Assembly (NCBI GenBank): GCA_001724265.1
Contig: MEDY01000104.1
Span: 62,001-126,000, forward strand
Source of the DNA: Rhizaria sp. SCN 62-66
Taxonomy: Eukaryota; Rhizaria, unplaced
DNA length: 64,000 nucleotides
Reading direction: 5' to 3'
Both the position numbers and the translations under genes were made by a program. Numbering within the stretch: position 1 is the stretch's first letter; each line of letters opens with the position of its first letter. Below the pieces are notes generated by a model, which saw only the letters and a program-made list of their open reading frames with translations, was not told the DNA's origin and searched no databases. Below, in pieces: positions 44,428 to 55,834 of the stretch.

Positions 44428-45314
44428 TAGCAATTCTGTTGAGACAAAGAGGGTAAATAGAGAGGAAATACATCAAAGCAGGAGCAAGCAGTGCAAGAAG
44501 ATAAGTGAGATCAAGAAGCTCATTTGCAAGGCACACAACTTCAAGTCGTTGCCGAAGGACTAATTCGGCAAGTGTTGCGCTGAGACATGAAAGGAATGTT
44601 TTGAGTTTGTTGCAAATACAACGTAGAATAGCGAGAACGTTCAAGCTTGTTGTTATCTTTCATAGGCAACTTGATTTGAAATCACGTCCTCAGGCTCTCT
44701 TTGGCGGAAGCCTACACTTCCACGTGGACTTCCGTTGCTGGCGCATGTCACCAGCGGTGCTTCCTTCCGTTGCTGTTGCGAATCTCACCACAAACGCATT
44801 CTCAACTAAATGAAGCTTGAAAATACATGTAACATGTGAGATATATTAATTTGAACGGCGTTGATAAATAATTTACGCTGTGCGCTGTATTTTTCAGGTT
44901 CTTATTGCATTTGAAACAGTAACAAAGTCTTGAATATTAATCTAACCAAAGATAAACACAACTAATTCGAAACATGACAAAAGCAAAACCGAATGTATTA
45001 TTTCAGAAAGTATTATACAAAAGGACGTTGCTAAGATAATCTAAATCTCACAGAAGTTGTAACTTCTTATATTTAATATGTCTCAGATACACAAATCAGA
45101 ACAGAACAGTTAAAAGAGGTACTTAACACTCAACGCTTGAGTTCATGTTGCTTCGCTGCGTGTTATATGCGCGTCACTTGAGGAACAACTTGTAGCAGTT
45201 ACAAGCTGTGATGTTTTTGCATGCGCTCGACACAGTTTTACGGCCGAAAAAATCAATTATTAAAACAACAAAAACGGATAATTTAGTAGCAAACAAATCT
45301 TAAAAGCGGATCAC
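44428..45314. other. Intergenic region between two minus-strand genes
   Basis: This is AT-rich sequence without a supportable gene. It should contain the promoter of the secreted protein (44430-44800) and the 3' UTR of the PTB-like gene. Confidence 0.55.
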
Positions 45315-48300
45315 TTAGACTGTAATCACTCCAGTCTCAGCAGCAACTGCATTAGCATTGCTGTTGCTGCCGTTCAAATCACTGCCACTAGCACGAGGAC
45401 TTGCCTTCATGTTAGCAGGGGCAACAGTTACCGGCGTCGTCGCCACGTCGCCGTTGCTGTTGAAATCGGCAACCGTGGTCGCGGCAGCGTCGCCGGCGCT
45501 GTTAGAGTCGGGGCTCGCGTTGAGGAGCGCCTCCACCATCCCGGCCGCCGTAACGCCCGCCGTCGCGGCGCCCGCCGTCGCAGCGCCAGCCACCGTGGCC
45601 TTCGCGCTCGCGTCCGGGGTCGCGGCGCCGTCTCTGCTCGTAGCAGCAGAGGCGGCGGCAGTCAGAGAAGTCACCGCGTCCGCTGGAGAGACGGCTCCGG
45701 AGGCGTCAGCAGCAGACTTCGAAGAGGAGGACAAGGGTATCGGCGTCGCAGCCTCGCTGGCGCAGTCTGCAACGCTCGCGGCGATGCTCACGGCAGAGCC
45801 GTGGGCGAAGGTGTTGGCAATGTGCGTGAGCGTGCTGTTTATGACGCCCGTCGTCAGCTTGGGCAGCGCGCGGCCAGAGAAGTTCACCTTCAGGATGGGT
45901 GAGAACGAGGACGCGCCGCGGCCCGCAGAGGCGGAGACAGGAGCCTTAGCTTCACTGTCGTTGTTGTTGATGCTACTACTGCTGCCACTATTGCTGTGCG
46001 AGTCGCACGCGCTGTCCCCAGCAACAGAGCCGGTTGCAGAGGCGCTGGCGCTGGCGCTGGCGCCGCTGTTGGTGGTGTTAACGTACTCAGCGAGCGACAT
46101 GTCGTGCAGGCGACAGAGGCCCCACGCCGCCTCCGCGACCGACTCGTACGTCACGAACACCATCCGCCGGTTCACGCAGCGTTCCACAACGGGAGGCTTG
46201 ACTTCGCGCACGCCGCGCGGCTTGACTTCAACGCCGGTGATGACAGCGGTGAGCGCGGCATCGGAGATCGAGTCAGGCACGCCGCTGATGTGCAGCTCGC
46301 GCGCCGGGGGAAAGACGTGGCGCGCGTTGCGCGTGCGCGTCTGGCCGCCGAAGCGGTGCGACTCGACCGGAGTCGACAGCCACGCGTTGCTGGGGATCGA
46401 GAGGTGCGGCGTCAGAGCGGCCGCGGGGCCGAGCGCAGCCGCGGTGACCGTGACCAGCACGGTGCCAGCGCTCAGGCCAGCGCCAGCGCCAATGATAGCG
46501 CCAGAGCCAGCACCGGAGCCGGAGCCAGAGTAGTCAGCGGCACTGCCGCTGTTATTGTTGTTTACCGCGTCGCTGGCGCTGTCATTCCCGGCGTCGCGGT
46601 TGCTGTAGCTGAAGACGACGCCCTGCGGCAGCGCGTGCGTGGCCGGGTAAGTAATGTTGCGCATCGAGGCTGCGAGCCGCGTCGCGTCGGCCGCGTTGCG
46701 CATGATAACGTACGCACCCGTGGCCGTTTCGCTCTCGTCGTAGTCGCCAGTCACGCTGCCGTTGGCGCTGTCGCCGATGCTGACCACGTCGCCGTCGACG
46801 CCGTTGGCGGTGCTTGACACGCTCTTCCGGTGCTGCTGCGGGTGCGGGTGGTGCACCTGGCGCTGGAGCGCGACGGAGAGCACGTTACCGTAGACGCTGC
46901 AGAGCAGCGTGACGCGGCGCGCGCACTGCAGCAGCGGTGGCAGCAGCGCGTGGCTGGGGGCGACCTCCTTGTCCCCGTTGACGGCGTCGAAGTAGCGCGT
47001 TGCCAGGTACACGAGGTACGGCACGTCGGCCTCGTCCGCGCCGGCAGCGCCAGCCGCGGCGCTCGCGCTGCCGGTGCTGCCGCCGTTGCTGTGGGCCGCG
47101 GCAGGGCCTAGAGCGGGGGAAACGGCCGACTGACCGCGCCCGCGCTTCGTGCTGCTGCTGGCGCCGCCAGGCTTGCTGTGTGCGTGTGCGTGGGCGTGTG
47201 CGCCTGCGTGGCCGCCGCTGGCGCTGCTGCCGCTGTGGGGCAGCGCAAAGCTGGAGACGTAGGGCCACTGGCTGTTGCCGCCGTAAAAGCTGTTGTTGCC
47301 GTGGAAGCCACCGTTGCCAGCACCGCCGCTGTTGCTGGCATTGTGATGGCTTCTGAGAGTGCCGTTGTTGAAGCGGCTGCCGTGGCCGCTGTTGTGCGCA
47401 TACGGTTTGCCGCCGCCGCTGCCCTTGCTGTTGACGTCGAACACAACTCCGTAGCCGTAGCTGTGGCCACCGTGGCCGTGGCCGTGGGTGTAAGCCGGCA
47501 CGTAGGCGTGGCCGTGCCCGTAGGCGTGGCCGCCGGGAGCAGCAGGGCTGAGCGACAACGGGCCGCCCACAGCAGCGGCGGCGGCGGCGGCGGCGGCAGC
47601 GGCGCCGTGGCCGTGGTGGTGGGGGCTGTCGCCGCCGCCAATGACGCCGTACTCGCCGGCGCCAGCGGCGTAGGGGGGGTACGCGTAGCTGTAGCCATAG
47701 GCAGCGCTACCGTGCGCGTTGCCGTGCGCGTTGCCGTGAGCGAAGTGCGACTGCGCGTATGAATGCGCGTGCGTATGTGCCGTTGGAGCGCCGCCGTTGT
47801 TGTTGCGCGTCGAAGTGGGCAGCGAGAGCTTGCGTGAGCGGCTCTGCGCGCTGCCAGGGTGACCGTGAGCGGCCATGTGACCGTGAGCGGCCACGTGACC
47901 GTGGGCAGAGGGGTGACCGTGAGCAGAAGGGGGCGCATGCACTGCGTGGGGATAAGAGATGCTCTGGACAAGGTTGAAATGCTCGTGCGCGTGCTGAAGC
48001 TGCTGCTGTTGCTGCTGCAGTTGCTGCTGCTGCTGGCGGATCGTGTTTGTCAGCTGCTGCAGCTCTTGCTTGAACTGATGATGCGGCACCTGCTGCTGCG
48101 ACGCGTTAGAGCCAGCGCTCGTCGTGGAAGGCGCGCCAGCAGCAGCATCAGCAGCAGCGCCGACGGCAGTGGCGGCGGCTGCGGCCGCGGTTGGCGCCGG
48201 CTCAGTCGTTACGACAGCGCTGGGCTCGGACTCGGGCGCGGGCACTGGAGCTGGCACCGCCAGTGCAGGGGCTGCGGCGTTGGCGGCGCTGGCGGAGGCG

Positions 48301-48388
48301 GCCGACGCGGGCGAGGCTGCGCCCGCGGCCGGGACCGCAAAGTGGCCGTGGCCGGGGCCGTGCGCAGCGTAGGCGTACGAGTAGTGCC

Positions 48389-48425
<37 letters not shown>

Positions 48426-49421
48426 TTGCTGCTGCAGGTGCTGTTGCTGCGCGTAGGCGTGCGGGGGCAAGTGCTGGAACTGCGGTAGCGGCACGGCGAC
48501 CGGCAGCGCCACGGGCAGCTGCTGCGCGTGGCCGTGCGCGTGGCCGTGGGTGTGGCCGTGAGCGTGGTTGTGCTGCGGCTGCGGGTAGTAGTAGGCATGG
48601 TGACCGTACGGGTGGGGCACCAAGGACGGCGACAGCGGCGGGGCGGCCGCGGCACCAGCAGTGGCGGCCACGTACGTGTGGGGCTGCGACTGCTGCTGCT
48701 GCTGCGGCGGCTGCTGTGCTTGGTAGTAGACTGGGTGCGCATGCGTCGCGTGAGGATGCGGGTTTGAGTGGGACTGTGCGTGGGGAAGAGGGTACGGAGC
48801 CGGAGCGGCGGCGGGAGCGGCGTACAGGGCGGTGTAGGGAGCCGCAACGTAGGCCGTGAGACCGCTAGCGGGTGCGGGGATTATTGCGGCGGCCGGCGAG
48901 GTGGAGGCTAGCGCCGGTGAAGGGGCCGAGGCCGAGGCCGGGACAGAGCCGGGAGTGGGAGCTGCGGGCTCTGTAGAGGCGGATAGCGCGGCTGAACCGG
49001 GACCGAAAGCAAGACCCAGGGAGCGAAAAGCCGCGAGAGAAGGCCTGGAATGCGAGCTGGCCGACGCGGGCATCATAGCGGTGGCGGGCGCAGTTGTCCC
49101 AGACGCCGCAGAGGCTGAGGAAAAGGAGGGGGACTTGGCTGTCGAGGCAGCGACTGAAGGGCTATTTCCACTGTTTAGATTGCCTGCTGCAGAGCTTAAA
49201 GGCAAGACAACTTTGTGAGAACAGGAATTACGTGCAGATGACGATGTCTGGTGGTGTTTCTGACGTTCTGAGGTAAGGCGTGAGACGGCGGGATTTGATG
49301 ACGGGTCGGTGGACGATCCTTCGCCGGAGAGAGAGTCGAGGTGAAGCTGGGAGAGACTGACACCTGGCTCAGATTGGGTTGGAATTTCAGTAGACAAGGA
49401 GCGAAAAGGCAACTCCGACAT
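45315..49421 (-). CDS. PTB/hnRNP-L-like RNA-binding protein with long prion-like N-terminus
   Basis: This single exon encodes 1368 residues from ATG 49419-49421 to TAA. Residues ~1-780 are low complexity: Ser/Ala/Pro, then His/Tyr/Gln/Gly-rich with an 11-Gln run. The C-terminal part matches PTB RRM3-RRM4. It has VTLLCSVYGNVLSVALQ followed by GAYVIMRNAADATRLAASMR, then a linker ESHRFGGQTRTRNARHVFPP and ARELHISGVPDSISDAALTA. These parallel PTB's PLHRFKKPGSKNFQNIFPP and SATLHLSNIPPSVSEEDLK, and the domain ends RMVFVTYESVAEAAWGLCRL and LKVNFSGR. Each RRM is interrupted by Ser/Ala/Gly inserts. Family members bind pyrimidine-rich RNA and regulate splicing, stability and translation. TATCCATGTAG lies directly before the ATG, so a 5'-UTR intron is possible. 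RRM1/2 are not evident. It is divergent from UTP4. Confidence 0.78.
48390..48422 (-). repeat. (CAG)11 trinucleotide repeat coding polyglutamine
   Basis: Eleven uninterrupted CTG triplets on the + strand read as CAG on the coding strand of the PTB-like gene. A Gln/His-rich stretch continues on the N-terminal side (about 48420-48460). Confidence 0.95.
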
Positions 49422-50435
49422 CTACATGGATAAAATTTGCAGTGAACAAGACAGAGATGTGAGAGAGCGGTCGCAAAGAGACGCGGGCGATTCAATATGG
49501 GTTGGTCCTTTCGCGATCCTTTGTTCCAGTAAATAAGGCAACATACAGCGCTTATATTAAAATATGACTAATTGAAGAATATACTACGTTTTTACTTCTT
49601 GTATAACTTCCGAAAATATTTCCAATAAACCTGTGTTAATCCCTCCGTTTCTGTCTTTCCCGAATCGCTCGCCAGACTCCTTTGGCCAACCCCCTCCTCC
49701 CTACTCCCTCGAGTAGGAGGATTACTCTCAAAACATCTTATAAGCCATTATAAGCATACACAAGCTATTAGAAGAAGGTCACTGCATTTTTTACAAAAGA
49801 ACTTGTATGATGAAATTATTTCAACCGCGTTGTACTCCATAAAAGCCTTTCTATGACCGTAAATACCGTTTTTTTCCACTTAGAAGAAGATGAAAGATGC
49901 TGCATTAGGAATCACACGTGCACGACGTTGCTGTTGTAAACTCTTGTAAAGCAAACAAAACAACATGCTAAGTTAATATAACTCTGTTTGTCTTAATAAG
50001 CCCATTTAAAGCCGCGATGGACTTGAGCCTACCCAGGAAATGACATTCACTCACACGTAAGATGGTTGCGGACCGACAACCGCCACCAACCAGCCAGCCA
50101 AGTCGAGTTTTTAGGAACCAACCTCTCGCTCGTCGCTGCTGACTGAGACGAGACGGTCTCAGTCGAAGTCGAGTGCGTCACGGCACCAAGCGTAGCTGCA
50201 TCATGGCAACATGCAACAGCTGAATTTCATTTGTATCATATTTTTGCAACATATTTTAGCTTATATTTTCCTTTACTTGGCTTCCCGTGCCCGACTTGGT
50301 CTTGTATGCGCAGGTTTCTTTCCTTCTCTCGCCCTTCCGGCCCCGCGCCCCCGTACCCCGCTTCTACGGCACCGCGCACCTTCCGCTGCGCCTTTCCCTT
50401 TCTCTCCCTCGCCTTCCCGGCTTGCTCGCTGCACG
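49422..50435. other. Divergent promoter region of the PTB-like gene and UTP4
   Basis: About 1 kb lies between the two start codons. It is AT-rich at 49540-49660 and 49730-50000, with GC-richer sequence towards UTP4. Two hairpin-forming inverted repeats are present, near 49695-49720 and at 50141-50164. No gene is visible. Confidence 0.55.
50141..50164. promoter_or_regulatory. Perfect 9-bp inverted repeat upstream of UTP4
   Basis: GACTGAGAC and GTCTCAGTC are exact reverse complements separated by six bases, about 270 bases before the UTP4 ATG. It could be a dimeric factor site or an RNA hairpin in the leader. The function is inferred only from symmetry and position. Confidence 0.4.
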
Positions 50436-53400
50436 ATGTCCGCGCATCTGGTGCACCGTTGCCGCTTCACAGACTGGCAGCCCTCGGGCATCCGATCCCT
50501 GGCCTTCAACGTGCTGGGCACCAAGCTCGCCGTTGCCCGCCACAACGGCGACATCGAGATCTGGGCGCTCACGGGTGCCGTCTTCACCGCGCCGCCCGCC
50601 ACCGTGCCGGCCGCATACACCGCGCTTAAGTCCCAGATTGAGGCCCATCTCGCGCTGCACCCCACGCTGGCGCAGAGCGCGCACTGGTCCCACGCCACCG
50701 CCCAGGTTCGTCCAGATCTGCTCCACTTCGCTTTATGCGCTGTTGTCGACGTATTCAGCACCCTATTGCTTCTCTATGCGTCCAATATCTTTAACGCTAT
50801 GTTTTCTACATGAATTCCGTGTATTTCAATCTAACTAATCTTGTTTCGTTATGTTCTCTTGCTTTGTTCTCGTCATCTTGTAGGCCTTCTCGCTGTCGTC
50901 CAATTGGCAGTGCGAGCGCACGCTCTCGGGCTCCGGCGACGGCTCCGTCACTACCGTCTTTTGGCTCACCAACTTCGACGCCTCGGCCGCGCCCGCGGAC
51001 GCCGAGCGCTTCTTCTGCACGACCCTGCAGGGCAAGCTGGTCGAGTGGGACCTCGCGGCCGGGCTTCCCCGCCACAGCACAGACTCGTACGGCGGCGCCG
51101 TGTGGTCCGTCGCGACCTCGTCCACGGGCCGCGCCATCGCGCTGGGCTGCGAGGATGGCACGGTGCGGCTCTTCTCGGCGGGCTCCGCGCTGCTGAGCGG
51201 GCCCGTGTACGATCGCCCGCTGCAGCGGCACCGCGCGCGTGTGCTCTCGCTCGACTGGCTCCACAACGCGCATGATCCCGCCGTGCAGGCAGAGCTCGCC
51301 GCCGCCAAGCTGCGCCACCAGCAGCGCGTCAACGCCGCCGCCGCAGCCGCCGCCAAGAAGAAGAACAAGACGGGCAAGACTGGCGACAACAGCTCCAGTT
51401 CCGGCGACAGCGACAGTGGTGATGGCAGCTCCAGCGACAGCGAGGACGACTCCGAAGGAGCGCTGTTGCGCCGGCGCCTCGCGGGCCGCTCCGCGGGCGC
51501 GCTGGCGGGCGCCGCGGGCCGCGTCAACCGTGGGCTCGACGGCGGCCTGTCGTCCGGCGCGGGCGCGGGCGCGTTTGGCTCCGGCGCGGGCAGCGTGTTC
51601 GTGGCCGACAGCCCGCTGCTGGTCTCCGGCGGCGCCGACGGCAAGGTGCGCGTGTGGCACGTGGCGACGGCGCGGTGTCTGCTGACGATGCGCGTGGACG
51701 CGCTGCGCGAGACGACACGCCGCGGCAAGGGCGGCAAGAAGGGCGGCAAGAAGGGCGGCGCTGGCTACGACAGCGATGACGAGCCCTCGGAGGAGGACGA
51801 CGGCGACGGCGACGAGGACGACGAGGAGGACGAGGACGACGAGGACCTCGCCGATATCTCCTCGCTGCCCGGCTCCAAGTCCCTCTTCGGCGACGCCGCC
51901 AACAGCGACCCCTTCGCGGCCATCAAGCGTCTGCGCACGGGCCGCCGTCTGCGCCACGCGCGCGTGTGGGCGGTCCGATGGGTCGACCACCAGACGGTGG
52001 CGGCCGGCGACTCGCTGGGCCACGTGCAGCTCTTCGAGACGCGCTTCGGCTCCACGGTGGCGACCGTAGCCAAGCACCAGGGCGACGTGCTGGCGCTGGC
52101 CGTCGCGCGGCCGGGCTTCCACGCCGACCTGGGCGGCTTCTCGGGCCGCTGGGCGGGACCCTCGCTCGGGCCCGTAATCTACGCCGCCGGCGCTGACTCC
52201 AAGGTCGTCGAGCTGCGCCCCACGCCGCCCGCGCACCGCGCCGTGCCCTCGGGCCCGGGCGCGACGCCGGCGCTGGCCCACGAGTGCAAGTGGGTCGTCG
52301 GCGGTAGCCACCGCGCGCACTCGCACGACGTCCACGCGCTTGTCATCGCGCCCCAGGTCGTCGTCTACGCCGACGAGTCCGCCACCGCGGCCGCCGCGCT
52401 CGCCACCATGCGCCAGGCCGCCGGCAGCAACGCTAGTGCCAAGAAGACGGCTAAGACTGGGGCCAGTAGTGACAGCGAGTCTGGTTCCGATGACGACAAC
52501 GAGGAGGAGGCCAAGGCCCAGGTCAAGCGCTCCCGCCCCGCCACAGCTGCCCACGGTCAGTCCGGCGCGGTCGGCGCTACTATGGTGGAGGCGGGGGCGC
52601 GCGTGGTGTGCGAGGCGCTGATCGTCAGCGGCGGCGTCGACACGCAGCTCGCCTTCTACTCGGCCTCGGCCTTTTCGGCGCTGCGCCCGCGCAAGGTGCT
52701 GCCGATTCCGCCCCGCCCCGCCGTCGCAGTCTCCGCGCACACCGCCGCCGCCACTGCCACCGCGAGCAGCGCGAGCTCTGGTGTGAGTGCATTGTTGGGC
52801 TCGGCCAACACGGCCGCCGAGGGCACCGCGCGCGCGCTCGCCGCCCTGCGCTCCTCCTACCTGATGCTCCCCAGCAACAGCAACAGCAGCAGCAGCAACA
52901 ACAGCAGCAGCTCTAGCGCTGCGACGGCTGCTGCGGGCGCGGCGGGCCTGTTCCCCCGGCAGCCCGACTGGGGCCCCGCGGCCGCGGCGGCGCGCGCGTC
53001 CCCCGCGGCGCGCTTCGTGGCGCTGCCCGCGCCCGCGCGGCCGCGCCTGCTGGTGCGCAGCGCGGGCAAGGTGCTCGACGTCTACGCCGTCGGCGAGAGC
53101 GCCGGGCTGGGCGAGGCCGAGGCCGACGCCGCCGCCGCCGCCGCCGCCGAGGAGGCCGCCACCAAAGTCGTGTCCGCCGCCGACAACACCGCGGGCGCCG
53201 GCGCGGGCAAGAAGGGCGGCAAGAAGGCCTCCGCGGCCGCCGACAGCGACTCCGACAGCGACTCCGACGCGGGCGCGCTGCCGACCCTGGCGCCCGCGTC
53301 GTCCTCGCTGCGCCGTCTGTCGATGGCCGGCGGCGGCGGCGCGTCGTCCACAGCCGCCATCGCCAGCTCGCTCGCCGTCGCGGGCGCCGCGATGCACCTG

Positions 53401-55834
53401 CAGCCCGCGTCTGAGGCCGCCACAGCCTCTGCGCTCGCGGCTGTGGGCGCCGCCGCTAGCTCCACCGGGCTCGCAGCACTCTCTGCGCAGGTATGGAGAG
53501 ATAATATCGCGATAGTTTGGTATTATTTCAGAATCAAAAGTTTATATTTATGTGAATATTGTCATTTATATTTTGTTGCTTTTGTTTCAAATTTTATTTA
53601 TCTCACATCATATTATCATCCGTATCTTATTTTCTCTTTCTCCACTCTCTTAGGCGCCCACCCGCGCCCTGTCGGCCGCGGCGCTGCAGAGCGGCCTGCG
53701 CGACGGCCAGCGTGCGATGGTGGCCCGCGGGCACGCGCACCTGGCGTCGCTGCACATCGCCTCGCGGCTTAACTTGTCTGACGCGGCGCTGTCGCCCAAC
53801 GGCGCGCTCGTGGCCTGCGCCGACGCCGTCGGCGTGAAGCTTTTCGCGCTCGAGACTATCATCGAGCGCGTCGCCAACCTGAACCAGAGCAAGTCCGGCA
53901 AGAAGGCCAAGACTGCCAAGCCGGGCAAGCGCAACGACGCCTCGGACGACAGCGAGGACAGCGACGATGACGCTTTCGCGCAGGGCCAGTGGGTCGAGCG
54001 CACGCGCGTGCACCGCCTCGCGCTGCCCGCGGCGCTCGCGGGCGCGGGCGCGCAGTCGCTGGCCTTCTCGCCCGACGGCACGCTGCTCGCCGTCGCGGCG
54101 GCGGACCGCGGCGTGGTGCTAGTGTTTGACCTCGTGCTCTACACGCTCGCGGGCGTCTTCCGCGTCAACGGGCCCGCGACCGTGGCCACCGCGCTCAAGG
54201 ACCTCGCGCTGCCGCTCTCCAAGGCCGCGCTCAACCCCAGTCTGACGAACACCAACGCTCACACCGCCGCCGGCAGCGCTGCCAAGGCCACTGGCTCCGG
54301 TAAGAAGATGAGCGCCGGCAGCGACGACGACGACGGCGACAGCGATAGCGAGGCCGAGAGCACGGTCAACGCGCTGGCGGCCGCGACAGCCGCGGTGCGC
54401 ACCGACGAGGACGCGCTGGCCGAGGCCGACGCCGAGGCGCCGCTGGTGGTCGACCTGGCCTGGGCGCACTGCGGGCGCTTCCTCGCCGCGCGCGACGCCA
54501 CCAACACCGTCGCCCTCTTCGGGCTCGCCGGCAACCCGGTCGCGGACGCCAAGTCCCAGAGCGGCGCCGCTGCCGCTGCTGCGAGCGGCAGCGCCGGCGT
54601 GGCCGCGTTCGCGCCCGCGACCGTGACGGTGCTGCCGTCAGTCGGCGTCTCGGTGACCGCGATGGCGCTGCTGCCCATCCCCGTCCTCACCGCGCCCGCC
54701 GCCGCCAAGGACGCCGACGGCAGCGGCGCGACCGCGGGCGCTAGCGCTGCTGGTGGTGCTGGTGGTGCTGCTGGTGCGAACAAGTCACGCGCGTCCGCGC
54801 TCTTCTCCCCCGCCGCGCCCGCCAAAACCGCCGCCAAGACCGCCGCCCCTGCTGCTGCCACGGCCGCTAGTGCCAGCGCCAGTGCTGCGCAGCGCGTGCT
54901 GTCGCCGCCGCTGGTGCTGGCGCTGGCGTCGGGCGCCGTGGCCGTCTACGACACGCACCACCGCCGCTTCGTGCAGCTGAACCACTCGGTGCCGGCTCCC
55001 GCGCTCTCCCAGAGCAGCGCGCGCGGCGCGTCGCTCGGCCTGGCCGTGATCCCGCTCCCGTTCCCGCTCGTGCAGGCGACCTCGTCGGCCACGGCGGCGC
55101 ACGCCAGCAATGGCAAGGCGCTGGGCAGCGGCGGGCGCGCGCGCGCGGGCACGGCGGTGGGCCACGAGCGCATCACACACATCTCCGTGGCGTCGATGTT
55201 CCGCCCCGTCGTCTACACGCGCAACGCCATGGCGCACGTGCCCTGCTTCTCCGCCATCCTCTCGGCCACCACCGTCGCCTTCTACCTCGACATCCCCATC
55301 GCGGCCTTCTTCCCTGAGTCCAAGCTGGGCCGCATCCCCTCGCACACCGCCGCCGCCGCCGCCGCCGCTGCCGCCGCCGCCGCTGCCGCCGCCGCCGCCG
55401 CCGCGGTCAAGCCCGCGGCCGCCGGCTCCGCTGTGGGCGGCGCGGCCGCGGGCAAGAAGGGCGGCGCCTTCGCTGCCTCTGCCTCTGCTTCCTCTGCGGC
55501 GAGCGCGGGTGCTGCGCCGGCCGCGGCCGCTGCCGCCGCGGCCGCGGCCGCCGCGGCCGGGACGGTGCTGCCGAACCTGCACATCAAGCCGCTGACGCGC
55601 TACCGCCCCATGCTCTGCTGCGCCTTCTCCCCCGCCGCCGTCCCGGCGACCGAGAGCAAGGCTGCGGCCGACAGCAAGGCCGCTGCGGCCAAGGGGGCCA
55701 AGCCCGCCGCTGCGAGTGCGGGCGCTGAGAACGGGCACCCGATGCCGAGCATCGTCGTGGTCGAGACGCCCTGGCTCAACGTGATCAAGCGCCTGCCCGC
55801 CGCCATCGCGCGCAAGCGCTACGGCCGCACGTAA
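50436..55834 (+). CDS. UTP4: UTP4 / cirhin, WD40 protein of the small-subunit processome
   Basis: The model is join(50436..50705, 50884..53490, 53654..55834), 1685 residues (human about 686), ATG to TAA. Introns of 178 and 163 nt have donors GTTCGT and GTATGG. The N-terminus MSAHLVHRCRFTDWQPSGIR follows cirhin's VHRVRFFNYVPSGIR, then LAVARHNGDIEIWAL. Beta-propeller segments follow, such as GGAVWSVATSSTGRAIALGC and EDGTVRLF, RILSLSW-like RARVLSLDWLHN, SHDVHALVI, and late ERITHISVASMF. The C-terminus VVVETPWLNVIKRLPAAIAR and KRYGRT matches cirhin's VERPLDDIIAQLPPPIKKKKFGT. UTP4 belongs to the t-UTP/UTP-A complex, which binds nascent pre-rRNA in the nucleolus. The extra ~1000 residues are Ala/Ser runs and acidic Ser/Asp tracts inserted in loops between WD repeats, including a long Ala run at 55350-55405. 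Confidence 0.92.
55351..55405 (+). repeat. GCC-type triplet repeat coding polyalanine in UTP4
   Basis: An almost pure GCC/GCT tract encodes about 18 consecutive alanines in the C-terminal third of UTP4. Several similar but shorter tracts occur in this gene and in the dynein, ankyrin and AAA+ genes. Confidence 0.9.

Noticed and set aside
50806-53397. 863-codon minus-strand frame opposite UTP4
   Set aside because: Arg/Ala/Gly-rich antisense shadow. The + strand has WD40 motifs and correct splice sites.
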